From Streptomyces sp. NK08204 (lineage in GTDB: Bacteria > Actinomycetota > Actinomycetes > Streptomycetales > Streptomycetaceae): a DNA stretch of 64,000 bases. A program made the position numbers and the translations under genes. The notes beneath the pieces are model-generated. The model was given only the letters and a program-made list of their open reading frames with translations, ran no database searches and was not told where the DNA came from. The stretch covers positions 496,001-560,000 of the forward strand of contig NZ_JAINVF010000002.1 of assembly GCF_020400585.1 (NCBI RefSeq), in the 5' to 3' direction. Shown in pieces: positions 37,151 to 46,542 of this stretch. How positions within the stretch are numbered: position 1 is the stretch's first letter; each line of letters starts with the position of its first letter.

Positions 37151-37186
37151 TTCCAAATAGTAGAAGTTAGATTCCGCTATTCGGAA
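37151..37186 (+). promoter_or_regulatory. Double palindromic operator of gcl (TTCCG-N5-CGGAA type)
   Basis: Two palindromes 21 bp apart: TTCCA-AATAG-TAGAA (37151-37165) and TTCCG-CTATT-CGGAA (37172-37186), separated by 6 bases. They cover the predicted transcription start, so a repressor would fit. The same arrangement, in the same orientation, precedes the hydroxypyruvate isomerase gene. An IclR-type AllR-like repressor is a reasonable candidate from known Streptomyces allantoin regulation; its gene is not in the window. Confidence 0.75.
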
Positions 37187-37266
37187 GTTAGTCAGCGAAC
37201 TGGACACTGTGCTCACCGCAGGGCGCGACGGGAGTACGCATCCGACAGCCGAAGCAGGAGTACTCA

Positions 37267-39051
<1,785 letters not shown>

Positions 39052-39107
39052 CCACCGGTCGGCACCGGCGCCGCCTCGGTGTCCGGGCGGAGCCGCGGCC
39101 GCTGCCT

Positions 39108-39152
39108 GGTGACCCGGTGACCCGGTGACCCGGTGACCCGGTGACCCGGTGA
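39108..39152. repeat. GGTGACCC octamer repeated five times
   Basis: Five exact copies of GGTGACCC at 39108-39147 plus a partial sixth (GGTGA). A simple-sequence tract in the gcl 3' region, likely variable in length between strains. Confidence 0.9.
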
Positions 39153-39255
39153 GCGGCGGGAACGGCCGGTGGGCGGCGGCCCCACGGCGTCGAGAGCCCG
39201 CCGGTCCGCGGGCGTCCCGCCTGTCGCCCCGGTCCCTGCCGTCCTGCGCGCACCA

Positions 39256-39280
39256 CGCCCCCGTCATTCCGACGGGGGCG
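39256..39280. terminator. Hairpin terminator
   Basis: CGCCCCCGTC-ATTCC-GACGGGGGCG is a perfect 10-bp stem with a 5-nt loop followed by TTCG. It lies about 200 bp after the gcl stop. Confidence 0.7.
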
Positions 39281-39518
39281 TTCGCGTGTTCGGGCCAGAG
39301 GGCTCGGCGGTGCCGGGACGAGCCGGCCGCCGGCCCGCGGCCGAGGTGCTCGGCCGCCCCGGCGCCCCCGTGCGCGGGACCCGCCGCCCCCGCGCCGACG
39401 GGTCCCGCGCGTCGGTGATGTGCCCGGGGCGTGGGTGCGTCGAAGCCTCCATGCTGCTGTTCAGAGGATGATTCGAGGCTTGGCAGGCCTCGTACGGAAG
39501 TTGTTGTCCGCGGCCTTG

Positions 39519-39752
39519 CTAGATCTCGTGTTCCGACAGGCCCGGCCAGTCGTCCGGCCCGCCGCCCTGCCATTCGACGAGGTCGCTCTCCTCGACCTCG
39601 ATCCGGTCCAGGTCGGCCAGCCGAAGGATCTCCACGACGTCGTCCAGGTGGGAGGCGATCCCCAGGGTGACCTCTCCCTCGGTGACGCGCCGGGAGCCGT
39701 CCAGGGCCGGGGCATGGACCACGATGTGCGGATACTGCGTCGGATTGCCCAT
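39519..39752 (-). CDS. Small conserved-looking hypothetical protein
   Basis: A 77-residue acidic protein starting MGNPTQYPHIVVHAPALDG and ending DDWPGLSEHEI. A middle part (VTLGIASHLDDVVEILRLADLD) looks like one amphipathic helix flanked by strands. No family is recognised. The codon third positions and acidic composition suit a real gene, but the ribosome site is weak and the opposite strand is also open. It lies on the catalase strand, 424 bp past the catalase stop. Confidence 0.5.
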   Translation of the reverse strand: MGNPTQYPHIVVHAPALDGSRRVTEGEVTLGIASHLDDVVEILRLADLDRIEVEESDLVEWQGGGPDDWPGLSEHEI

Positions 39753-40176
39753 GCCTTCAGCGTGCTGCGGGCGGGGCGGATACGCACGCCGAACCCCTGC
39801 CTCCCGGGCAACGCGAAAGCGCCCCCCTGGAACAGGGGAGCGCTGCGCACCGTGTGGTGACCGTCCGACGGCGCGAGGCTGGGCGCGACAGGACATTCGC
39901 GCCGCCGGACGGAGCGGGAGTCCCTCCGGGAGTCTCAGGGAGTCTCCGGGAGGTGGGGCTGGGACCGCGGTGGCCGCGACGGAGCCCGGGTCTTCTTCCC
40001 TCAGGTCGAGAAGTCGGCCCCGATTCCTTCACCACCGCACTGGCTCGCGCACCACCGCGGTCCTCGCCCGGCCCGCCGTACCGGGTGATCACCCCTCATC
40101 CGGATCACCCGCCGGCGGCGGGGCGTACGCGCCCGGTCCCGACCTCCCCGTCGGGACCCGGACGCGGGCTTCGGCC
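39753..40176. other. Non-coding stretch downstream of the catalase gene
   Basis: 424 bases with no gene recognised. A hairpin AGCGC...CAGGGG..GCGCT at 39818-39844 is present, and a short direct repetition of GGGAGTCTC/CCGGGAG near 39919-39953. Confidence 0.5.
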
Positions 40177-41634
40177 TCAGTCCTCGCGCAGGGCGCGGAC
40201 CGCTTCCTCCACGCGCTTGCCGTAGTCCGGGTCCGCGGCGTGGAAGTGGGCCAGGTTCTTCTCGATCACATCGTCGCGGGAGACCTGCGACAGGCTGCCG
40301 GCGATGTTCGCGACGAGGCGGGACCTCTCCTCCTGCGACATCAGACGGTACAGCTCGCCCGCCTGGAAGAAGTCGTCGTCCTTGGTGTGCAGGGGCGCCT
40401 CGTGGCTGCCCGTGTAGCCGGACACGGCCAGCGGGGCCGACAGCGGGCGACCGGTCTGCACCGGGCCGTCGTACGAGTTCGGCTCGTAGTTCTTGGCGTG
40501 GCGGCCCTGCGCGTTGGCCGCCATGAAGCCGTCGCGGCCGTAGTTCTGCGCGGTCGTCGCCTTCGGGGCGTTGACGGCCAGCTGTGTGTGGTTGACGCCC
40601 AGGCGGTAGCGGTGCGCGTCCGCGTAGGCGAACAGGCGGCCCTGGAGCATCTTGTCCGGGGACGGGCCGATGCCGGGGACGAAGTTGTTCGGGGAGAACG
40701 CGGCCTGCTCGACCTCGGCGAAGACGTTGTCCGGGTTGCGGTCCAGCACCAGGCGGCCGACCCGCCGCAGCGGATGGTCCCGGTGCGGCCACACCTTCGT
40801 CAGGTCGAACGGGTTGAAGCGGTAGTCCGCCGCCTCGGCCGCCGGCATGATCTGGACGTACAGGGTCCAGGACGGGTGCACCCCGCGCTCGATCGCCTGC
40901 AGCAGGTCCGTCTGGTGGGAGTTCGGGTCCTTGCCCGCGGTCTTCGCGGCCTGCTCGCTGCTCAGGCAGCGGATGCCCTGGTTGGTCTTGAAGTGGTACT
41001 TGACGAAGAAGGCCTCGCCGGAAGCGTTCGTCCACTGGTAGGTGTGCGAGCCGTAGCCGTTCATGTGGCGGTACGACGCCGGGATGCCGCGGTCGCCCAT
41101 CAGCCAGGTCACCTGGTGCGTGGCCTCGGGGGCGTGCGCCCAGAAGTCCCAGACGTTGTCCGGCTCCTGGCGGCCCGTGAAGGGGTCGCGCTTCTGCGAG
41201 TGGATGAAGTCCGGGAACTTGATCGGGTCCTTGATGAAGAAGACCGGGGTGTTGTTCCCGACGAGGTCGTAGTTGCCCTCTTCGGTGTAGAACTTGACCG
41301 CGAAACCGCGCGGGTCGCGCACCGCGTCCGCGCCGCCGAGGGAGTCGGCGACCGTGGAGAAGCGCACGAACACCTCGGTGCGCTTGCCGATCCCGCCGAG
41401 GAAGCCGGCCTGGGTGAAGCCGGTGACGTCGTCCGTGACCTCGAAGTGGCCGTAGGCGCCGGAGCCACGGGCGTGCACCACGCGCTCCGGGATGCGCTCG
41501 CGGTTGAAGCGGGCCAGCTTCTCCAGGAGGTGCTGGTCCTGGAGCAGGAGCGGGCCGCCGACGCCGGCGGAGGCGGAGTTCTGGTTGTCGGCGACCGGGG
41601 CGCCGGACTCTGTCGTGAGCACGCGCTTCGACAT
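40177..41634 (-). CDS. Monofunctional haem catalase
   Basis: A 485-residue small-subunit (clade 3) catalase that dismutates H2O2 in the cytoplasm. Catalytic His54 is in [11 protein letters not shown], Asn127 in [13 protein letters not shown], and the haem-ligand Tyr337 in [14 protein letters not shown]. Its promoter carries two operator types, one shared with the uricase operon, the other with gcl and hyi. This makes it likely that it removes the peroxide produced by uricase rather than being a general stress catalase. Confidence 0.94.
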   Translation of the reverse strand: MSKRVLTTESGAPVADNQNSASAGVGGPLLLQDQHLLEKLARFNRERIPERVVHARGSGAYGHFEVTDDVTGFTQAGFLGGIGKRTEVFVRFSTVADSLGGADAVRDPRGFAVKFYTEEGNYDLVGNNTPVFFIKDPIKFPDFIHSQKRDPFTGRQEPDNVWDFWAHAPEATHQVTWLMGDRGIPASYRHMNGYGSHTYQWTNASGEAFFVKYHFKTNQGIRCLSSEQAAKTAGKDPNSHQTDLLQAIERGVHPSWTLYVQIMPAAEAADYRFNPFDLTKVWPHRDHPLRRVGRLVLDRNPDNVFAEVEQAAFSPNNFVPGIGPSPDKMLQGRLFAYADAHRYRLGVNHTQLAVNAPKATTAQNYGRDGFMAANAQGRHAKNYEPNSYDGPVQTGRPLSAPLAVSGYTGSHEAPLHTKDDDFFQAGELYRLMSQEERSRLVANIAGSLSQVSRDDVIEKNLAHFHAADPDYGKRVEEAVRALRED

Positions 41635-41670
41635 CGTGGACCTTCCGTGCGGGTGGCAGCGGAAATCTTC

Positions 41671-41724
41671 TTCCGCTTTGCGGAGCCTAGAGAGGGGGCA
41701 ATCTGAGCGTCAACAGTTTGTTGA
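41671..41724 (-). promoter_or_regulatory. Catalase promoter with two operator types
   Basis: On the minus strand, TTGACG (41713-41708) and TAGGCT (41689-41684) are 18 bp apart. TCAACA-N3-TGTTGA (41724-41710) overlaps the -35; a nearly identical box is at the uricase operon. Just downstream of the -10 lies CTCCG-CAAAG-CGGAA (41685-41671), then 6 bases and a TTCCG half-site, a degenerate form of the gcl/hyi double operator. Confidence 0.65.
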
Positions 41725-41731
41725 AGATGGA

Positions 41732-41791
41732 TCCGGGCGGCGCCGGCGCCTGGGCGCGACAGGACAGGTGTCGGCGACGGCGCCGCCCGGA
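41732..41791 (-). terminator. Hairpin terminator after the tartronate semialdehyde reductase gene
   Basis: A perfect 13-bp stem TCCGGGCGGCGCC (41732-41744) with 41779-41791. It separates the hyi-glxR transcript from the catalase promoter just beyond. Confidence 0.7.
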
Positions 41792-41804
41792 CGTCTTGGG
41801 TGCC

Positions 41805-42722
41805 TCAGACCTGTGCGCCGGAGAGGCGCTCCACGGCCCGCAGCAGGGCCGAGTGGTCCAGGTCGCCGTCGCCCTGGGCGCGCAGCGAGGCGACCAGCTG
41901 GGCGACCACGGCGCCGACCGGCAGGGCGGCACCGACGTTGCGGGCGGCGTCGGTGACGATGCCCATGTCCTTGTGGTGCAGGTCGATGCGGAAGCCCGGC
42001 TTGAAGTCGCGGTGGAGGAAGTTCTCCTTCTTCCGGGTCAGCACCGTCGAACCCGCCAGGCCGCCGGCCAGGACGTCCAGCGCGGCCGTCAGGTCCACCC
42101 CCGACTTCTCCAGGAAGACCACGGCCTCGGCGCACGCCTGGATGTTCACGGCGACGATCAGCTGGTTGGCCGCCTTCACGGTCTGGCCGCAGCCGTGCGG
42201 GCCGCACAGGACGATGGTCTTGCCGAGCGCCTCGAAGACCGGCCTGGCGACATCGAAGTCGGCCTGCTCGCCACCGACCATGATCGAGAGCACGGCCTCG
42301 ACGGCGCCGGCCTCACCGCCGGAGACGGGGGCGTCCAGGACGCGGATGCCCCTGTCCTTCGCGGCCTTCGCCAGGTCGATGGAAGTCTGCGGGGTGATCG
42401 AGGACATGTCGATCAGCAAGGTGCCCGGCCTGGCGTTCTCCAGGATTCCGTCGGGGCCGTAGGCGATGGCCTCAACCTGTGGGGACGCGGGCACCATCGT
42501 GATCACCACGTCGGCGTCGCGCACGGCCTCGGCGATCGAGGAGGCCGCGGTGCCGCCCGCGGCGGCCAGTCGGTCCAGCTTGTCCTGCTCCAGGGTGTAG
42601 CCGGTGACCTGGTAGCCCGCCTTGATCAGGTTCTCGGACATGGGGGAGCCCATGATCCCGAGGCCGATCCAGGCAATCGCCGGGCGGGTCGGGCGGGAAG
42701 GATCCGTGAGGGTGTTGCTCAT
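41805..42722 (-). CDS. glxR: Tartronate semialdehyde reductase (2-hydroxy-3-oxopropionate reductase)
   Basis: A 305-residue beta-hydroxyacid dehydrogenase that reduces tartronate semialdehyde to D-glycerate. The Rossmann motif GLGIMGSPMSENLIKAGY lies around residues 17-34. The substrate-binding DAPVSGGEAGA and the catalytic Lys in GQTVKAANQLIV are intact. It follows hyi by 29 bp on the same strand and is transcribed from the hyi operator-promoter. Glyoxylate carboligase, which makes its substrate, is encoded nearby under the same operator type. Confidence 0.92.
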   Translation of the reverse strand: MSNTLTDPSRPTRPAIAWIGLGIMGSPMSENLIKAGYQVTGYTLEQDKLDRLAAAGGTAASSIAEAVRDADVVITMVPASPQVEAIAYGPDGILENARPGTLLIDMSSITPQTSIDLAKAAKDRGIRVLDAPVSGGEAGAVEAVLSIMVGGEQADFDVARPVFEALGKTIVLCGPHGCGQTVKAANQLIVAVNIQACAEAVVFLEKSGVDLTAALDVLAGGLAGSTVLTRKKENFLHRDFKPGFRIDLHHKDMGIVTDAARNVGAALPVGAVVAQLVASLRAQGDGDLDHSALLRAVERLSGAQV

Positions 42723-42751
42723 GGGGGTGCCTCTCTCACTGCTCTGCAGCG

Positions 42752-43609
42752 TCAGGGGGTCGGGCGCGCTTCGCGCGGGAGCCAGTCGAAGGCCTCGCGG
42801 CTCGGGCGGTCGCCCGGCTTGTACTCCAGGCCCACCCAGCCGTCGTAACCGGCCTTCTTCAGCTGGTCGAGCAGCTGAAGAAGAGGGAGCGAGCCCGTCC
42901 CGGGGGCGCCGCGACCCGGGTTGTCGGCGATCTGCACATGGCCGGTCTTCGACGCGTACTGCTCGATCACCGAGGGCAGGTCCTCGCCGTTCATCGACAG
43001 GTGGTACAGGTCCATCAGGAACCTGGCGTTGCCCAGGCCCGTCGCCGCGTTGACCTTGTCGACGACCTCGACGGCGGCCGGCGCCGACAGCAGCGGGTAG
43101 CGCGGTGACTCGGGCCGGTTCAGCGCCTCGATCAGCAGGACCGCACCGATCCGGTCGGCCGCGCGGGCCGCGAGGGCCAGGTTCTCCAGGGCGAGCGCGT
43201 CCTGCTCGGCCGGGTCCACGCCGTCCACGCGGTTGCCGTAGAGGGCGTTCAGGGCCTTGCAGCCGAGGGACTCGGCGAAGCCGGCGGCCATGTCGATGTT
43301 GGCGCGGAACTTCTCCGACTCCTCACCGGGGATCGACAGGGCGCCGCGGTCGGGGCCCGGCAGCTGTCCGGCGTAGAAGTTCAGTCCCGTCAGCTGGACG
43401 CCCGCGTCCTCGATCGACTGCTTCAGGGCGTCGAGCCCGCGCTGCTCGGGGGTGGGGGAGTCGACCCAGGGCCACCACAGCTCGACCGCCGAGAAGCCCG
43501 CCGCGGCGGCAGCCGCGGGGCGCTCCAGGAGCGGGAGTTCCGTGAAGAGGATCGACAGGTTGACGTTGAAGCGCTGGTCTGCGGCTGTGCTCGATCCGAA
43601 ACCCGGCAT
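42752..43609 (-). CDS. hyi: Hydroxypyruvate isomerase
   Basis: A 285-residue TIM-barrel protein of the AP-endonuclease-2-like family. It interconverts hydroxypyruvate and tartronate semialdehyde. Family stretches are FNVNLSILFTELPLLERPAAAAAAGF (start), the metal-ligand regions LLIEALNRPESPRYPL and FLMDLYHLSMNGED, and YDGWVGLEYKP at the end. The ATG at 43609 leaves a weak GGGAG site 9 bases away. It is the first gene of a two-gene operon with glxR. Confidence 0.92.
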   Translation of the reverse strand: MPGFGSSTAADQRFNVNLSILFTELPLLERPAAAAAAGFSAVELWWPWVDSPTPEQRGLDALKQSIEDAGVQLTGLNFYAGQLPGPDRGALSIPGEESEKFRANIDMAAGFAESLGCKALNALYGNRVDGVDPAEQDALALENLALAARAADRIGAVLLIEALNRPESPRYPLLSAPAAVEVVDKVNAATGLGNARFLMDLYHLSMNGEDLPSVIEQYASKTGHVQIADNPGRGAPGTGSLPLLQLLDQLKKAGYDGWVGLEYKPGDRPSREAFDWLPREARPTP

Positions 43610-43638
43610 TCGGGCCGCGCTCCCTTCCGTGATTCAGA

Positions 43639-43674
43639 TTCCGTATTGCGGAAGTTCGTTTCTGCGTAACGGAA
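43639..43674 (-). promoter_or_regulatory. Double palindromic operator of hyi-glxR
   Basis: Read toward hyi: TTCCG-TTACG-CAGAA (43674-43660), 6 bases, TTCCG-CAATA-CGGAA (43653-43639). Size, 21-bp spacing, order and orientation match the gcl operator exactly. Confidence 0.78.
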
Positions 43675-43675
43675 G

Positions 43676-43703
43676 ATTGCAACCGCGTCTCGCCGGTTGT
43701 CAA
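43676..43703 (-). promoter_or_regulatory. Promoter of hyi-glxR
   Basis: TTGACA (43703-43698) and TGCAAT (43681-43676) are 16 bp apart. The -10 ends one base before the first operator, mirroring gcl. Downstream in the opposite direction lies the gene at 43751, so this is a divergent control region. Confidence 0.65.
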
Positions 43704-43750
43704 GGGGGACCCGGTGGAGCTGCCCGAAAATCGGTGCCGCGCGTTAGGTT

Positions 43751-44020
43751 GTGCGCGTGCGATTGAGAGTGGAGTTCACGACCGAACCCTTCGACCTCGA
43801 CGAGGCGCCCGCGCATGCCCTGGTGGCGCGGCAGGTCATCGAGGCCGCCGAACTGGACGCCGTCGACGTCGGCCCGTTCGGCAACACGGCCGAGGGGGGT
43901 GCCGACAGCGTGCTCACCGCCGTGGACGCACTGCTGCGCAAGGCCCTTCAGGCCGGTGCCACCCGGGTCTCGCTCCAGGTCAACGTGCTCGGGGACGCAA
44001 CCGGGGAGGGCGATAGGTGA
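43751..44020 (+). CDS. Small MTH1187/thiamine-binding-like protein
   Basis: An 89-residue protein with the pattern of a ferredoxin-like alpha/beta fold: LRVEFTTEPFDLDEAPAHALV, VGPFGNTAEGG, VDALLRKALQAGATRVSLQVNV. It recalls the MTH1187/YkoF thiamine-binding group, but only weakly. The start is GTG at 43751 or 43757. Its stop overlaps the GTG of the following HTH protein (GTGA), so they are translationally coupled and probably one functional unit. It is divergent from hyi. Confidence 0.6.
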   Translation: MRVRLRVEFTTEPFDLDEAPAHALVARQVIEAAELDAVDVGPFGNTAEGGADSVLTAVDALLRKALQAGATRVSLQVNVLGDATGEGDR

Positions 44021-44379
44021 CCAGGGACGAGCCCTTCATCGCGGCCGTGAAACCGCTGGTCGACGCCATGGGCGGGGAGCTTCTCCCGCCCGACGAGGCC
44101 GGCCCCGAGGACGTCGTCCTCGCCTGGGAGGGCGTCGATGTCGTCGCCGTGCGCCTGCCCCAGCTCGCCGACTCCCTCGACCACATCCTCGCCGCCATGG
44201 AGCGACGGCAGGGCCGGCCCCTGGCCGACCTGGACCGCAAGGCCAAGCAGGAGGTCGTGCGCACCCTGGAGGCGCGCGGCGCCTTCGCCGTGCGCCATGG
44301 CGTGGAGACCGTGGCCGGCGCGCTGGGCGTCAGCCGCTTCACGGTCTACAACTACCTCAACCGGGAGAAGGGCAGCTGA
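44017..44379 (+). CDS. YheO-type helix-turn-helix regulator
   Basis: A 120-residue protein. The C-terminal about 50 residues (LDRKAKQEVVRTLEARGAF through GVSRFTVYNYLNREKG) match the HTH_22 DNA-binding domain of YheO. The N-terminal part (DEPFIAAVKPLVDAMGGELL, VVAVRLPQLADSLDHIL) may bind a ligand or partner. It is coupled to the small protein before it and stands 140 bp upstream of the uricase operon. That makes it a candidate local regulator of the uricase, hyi or catalase promoters. Confidence 0.72.
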   Translation: MTRDEPFIAAVKPLVDAMGGELLPPDEAGPEDVVLAWEGVDVVAVRLPQLADSLDHILAAMERRQGRPLADLDRKAKQEVVRTLEARGAFAVRHGVETVAGALGVSRFTVYNYLNREKGS

Positions 44380-44430
44380 CGCCCGGGGCGGGCCCGGGGG
44401 AGCCCCGCCGGAGCTTGTTACGCGGATTTT

Positions 44431-44470
44431 TCAACAAAGTGTTGACGTGACGTTTCCGGGAGCGTTAGCT
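44431..44470 (+). promoter_or_regulatory. Promoter and operator of the uricase operon
   Basis: TCAACA-AAG-TGTTGA (44431-44445) overlaps TTGACG (44442-44447). TTAGCT (44465-44470) lies 17 bp on. The extended box TTCAACAAA(G/C)TGTTGACG is shared with the catalase promoter with one difference. Confidence 0.7.
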
Positions 44471-44519
44471 ATCGGCAGCCCGTTCAGCACGAAGGCCGTA
44501 TCCGGCCACGGAGGCTCCC

Positions 44520-45032
44520 GTGACTACGACTTCCACGCCCCCGGGCCTGCCCCGGTTCAACGCCCTGGAGGAGAACGCGGCCCTCGCCGCCCTCCAGGAG
44601 GTGTGCGCCTCCACCGAGTGGGCCCGGCGCGTGCTCGCCGCCCGCCCCTACGCCACCGTCGAGGCCCTCTGTGCCGCCAGTGACGCCGCCACGGCCGAGC
44701 TGACCACGGCCGGCCTCGAGGAGGCGATGGCCGGGCACCCGCCGATCGGGCGCCCCGAGCCCGGCGACCCGACCTCCGCCCGCGAACAGCGCGGCATGGC
44801 CGGCGCCTCCGAGGAGCTCAAGGCGGAGATGCTCGAACTGAACCTGGCCTACCAGGAGAAGTTCGGCCACGTCTTCCTCATCTGCGCCACCGGCCGGACC
44901 GGTGAGCAGATGCGGGACGCCGCCAAGGAGCGGATCGGGAACGCGCCGGAGCAGGAGCGGGAGATCGTCCGCACCGAGCTGGGCAGGATCAACCGCATCC
45001 GACTGGCCCGACTCGTCGAAGGGGACGCCTGA
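44520..45032 (+). CDS. OHCU decarboxylase (urate pathway)
   Basis: A 170-residue protein with the family's catalytic HPPIG motif (around residues 78-82) and FGHVFLICATGRT. It converts 2-oxo-4-hydroxy-4-carboxy-5-ureidoimidazoline to S-allantoin. It starts with GTG at 44520 after GGAGG. It leads the three-gene urate operon, before hydroxyisourate hydrolase (4-bp gap) and uricase. Confidence 0.93.
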   Translation: MTTTSTPPGLPRFNALEENAALAALQEVCASTEWARRVLAARPYATVEALCAASDAATAELTTAGLEEAMAGHPPIGRPEPGDPTSAREQRGMAGASEELKAEMLELNLAYQEKFGHVFLICATGRTGEQMRDAAKERIGNAPEQEREIVRTELGRINRIRLARLVEGDA

Positions 45033-45036
45033 CACC

Positions 45037-45462
45037 ATGAGCACCAGCACCACCGCCTCCGTGTCCACGCACATCCTGGACACCTCGATCGGCCGCCCCG
45101 CCGAGGGCGTCGCCGTCCAGCTCTCCGTCCGCTCGGGGCGGTCCGCCCGGTACGGGGAAGGCGGGGCCTGGCAGTCGCTCGGCGGCTGTGCGACCGACCC
45201 CGACGGCCGGTGCAAGGACCTGCCGACGCTGCCGGAGGGGACCACCCACGTACGGCTCGACTTCGCCGTCGAGGCGTACTTCGAAGCAACATCTGCGAAG
45301 AAGCAAGCCGATGCGCAGCAGGACGCCCCCGCGAATCGGGACAGCGGACCGGGCGTGTTCTTCCCGGAGGTAGCGATCACGTTCGCCGTCGTACCGGGCG
45401 AGCACTACCACGTACCGCTGCTGCTCAACCCGTTCGGCTACTCCGTTTACCGAGGGAGCTAG
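45037..45462 (+). CDS. 5-hydroxyisourate hydrolase (transthyretin-like)
   Basis: A 141-residue member that hydrolyses 5-hydroxyisourate to OHCU. The N-terminal STHILDTSIGRPA and the C-terminal YRGS tetrapeptide are the family signature, along with EHYHVPLLLNPFGYSVYRGS. A roughly 20-residue Lys/Ala/Gln/Asp-rich insertion (about 88-107) is larger than in most bacterial homologues (usual length 110-125). The ATG follows the previous stop by 4 bases. Confidence 0.94.
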   Translation: MSTSTTASVSTHILDTSIGRPAEGVAVQLSVRSGRSARYGEGGAWQSLGGCATDPDGRCKDLPTLPEGTTHVRLDFAVEAYFEATSAKKQADAQQDAPANRDSGPGVFFPEVAITFAVVPGEHYHVPLLLNPFGYSVYRGS

Positions 45463-45466
45463 CTAC

Positions 45467-46414
45467 ATGACCGTCAATTCCCGCCCTGCCCGCCCTGTGA
45501 TGCTGGGACAGAACCAGTACGGCAAGGCCGAGAACCGAGTCGTCAAGATCACGCGGGACGGCGCCACCCACCACATCAAGGACCTCAACGTCTCCGTCGC
45601 GCTGAGCGGCGACATGGACGACGTCCACTACTCCGGCTCCAACGCCAACGTCCTGCCGACCGACACCACCAAGAACACGGTGTTCGCGTTCGCCAAGCAG
45701 TACGGCATCGAGTCCGCCGAGCAGTTCGGCATCCACCTCGCCCGCCACTTCGTCACCTCGCAGGAGCCGATCCACCGCGCCCGGATCCGTATCGAGGAGT
45801 ACGCCTGGGAGCGGATCGAGACCTCCGACGCCAACTCCCGGTTCATCGGCGCGGACGAGGTCAAGCACTCCTTCGTCCGCAAGGGCCAGGAGACCCGTCT
45901 CACCCAGATCACCTACGACGGCGAGCAGTGGGAGGTCATCTCCGGTCTGAAGGACCTGGTCGTGATGAACTCGACCAACTCCGAGTTCTGGGGCTACGTC
46001 AAGGACAGGTACACGACCCTGCAGGAGGCGTACGACCGCATCCTGGCCACCCAGGTCTCCGGCCGCTGGCGGTTCAACTGGACCGACGACGAGCAGAAGA
46101 CACCCCACTGGGAGAAGTCCTACGAGCAGGTCAGGAAGCACATGCTCCAGGCCTTCGCCGAGACCTACTCCCTCTCGCTGCAGCAGACGCTCTACCAGAT
46201 GGGCGCGCGCATCATCAACAACCGCAGCGAGATCGACGAGGTCCGCTTCTCGCTGCCGAACAAGCACCATTTCCTCGTCGACCTGGAGCCCTTCGGGCTG
46301 AAGAACGACAACGAGGTGTACTTCGCCGCCGACCGGCCCTACGGCCTGATCGAGGCGACCATCCTCCGGGACGGCTGCGAGCCGAAGATCCCCGTGGACC
46401 TCACCAACCTCTGA
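45467..46414 (+). CDS. Urate oxidase (uricase)
   Basis: A 315-residue cofactor-free uricase that oxidises urate to 5-hydroxyisourate, releasing H2O2. Conserved parts are LGQNQYGKAENRVVK (with the catalytic Lys), LPTDTTKNTVFAFAK and the LPNKHHFLVDLEPFGL region. FGLKNDNEVYFAADRPYG completes the second T-fold. It is the last gene of the operon; a strong hairpin follows. Uricase works in the cytoplasm here, without an obvious export signal. Confidence 0.96.
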   Translation: MTVNSRPARPVMLGQNQYGKAENRVVKITRDGATHHIKDLNVSVALSGDMDDVHYSGSNANVLPTDTTKNTVFAFAKQYGIESAEQFGIHLARHFVTSQEPIHRARIRIEEYAWERIETSDANSRFIGADEVKHSFVRKGQETRLTQITYDGEQWEVISGLKDLVVMNSTNSEFWGYVKDRYTTLQEAYDRILATQVSGRWRFNWTDDEQKTPHWEKSYEQVRKHMLQAFAETYSLSLQQTLYQMGARIINNRSEIDEVRFSLPNKHHFLVDLEPFGLKNDNEVYFAADRPYGLIEATILRDGCEPKIPVDLTNL

Positions 46415-46434
46415 CCTTCCCGCACCTTCGGCAC

Positions 46435-46476
46435 CCGTGACCGGGGAGACGCTCCCTTCCGGCTCCCCGGTCACGG
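46435..46476 (+). terminator. Hairpin terminator of the uricase operon
   Basis: A perfect 14-bp stem CCGTGACCGGGGAG (46435-46448) with 46463-46476 and a 14-nt loop, 21 bases after the uricase stop. Confidence 0.8.
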
Positions 46477-46542
46477 CACTCAAAACTCCTAGGGTCCTGC
46501 CGTGCCCTCCCCCTTCAGTCCGCTGAGCGAAAAGGACGAATC

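Larger units (their letters stand above)
39052..39518. other. Non-coding stretch downstream of gcl
   Basis: 467 bases without a supportable gene. It contains five GGTGACCC repeats (39108-39147) and a perfect hairpin at 39256-39280. Open frames in it are short-supported and GC-driven. Confidence 0.55.
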
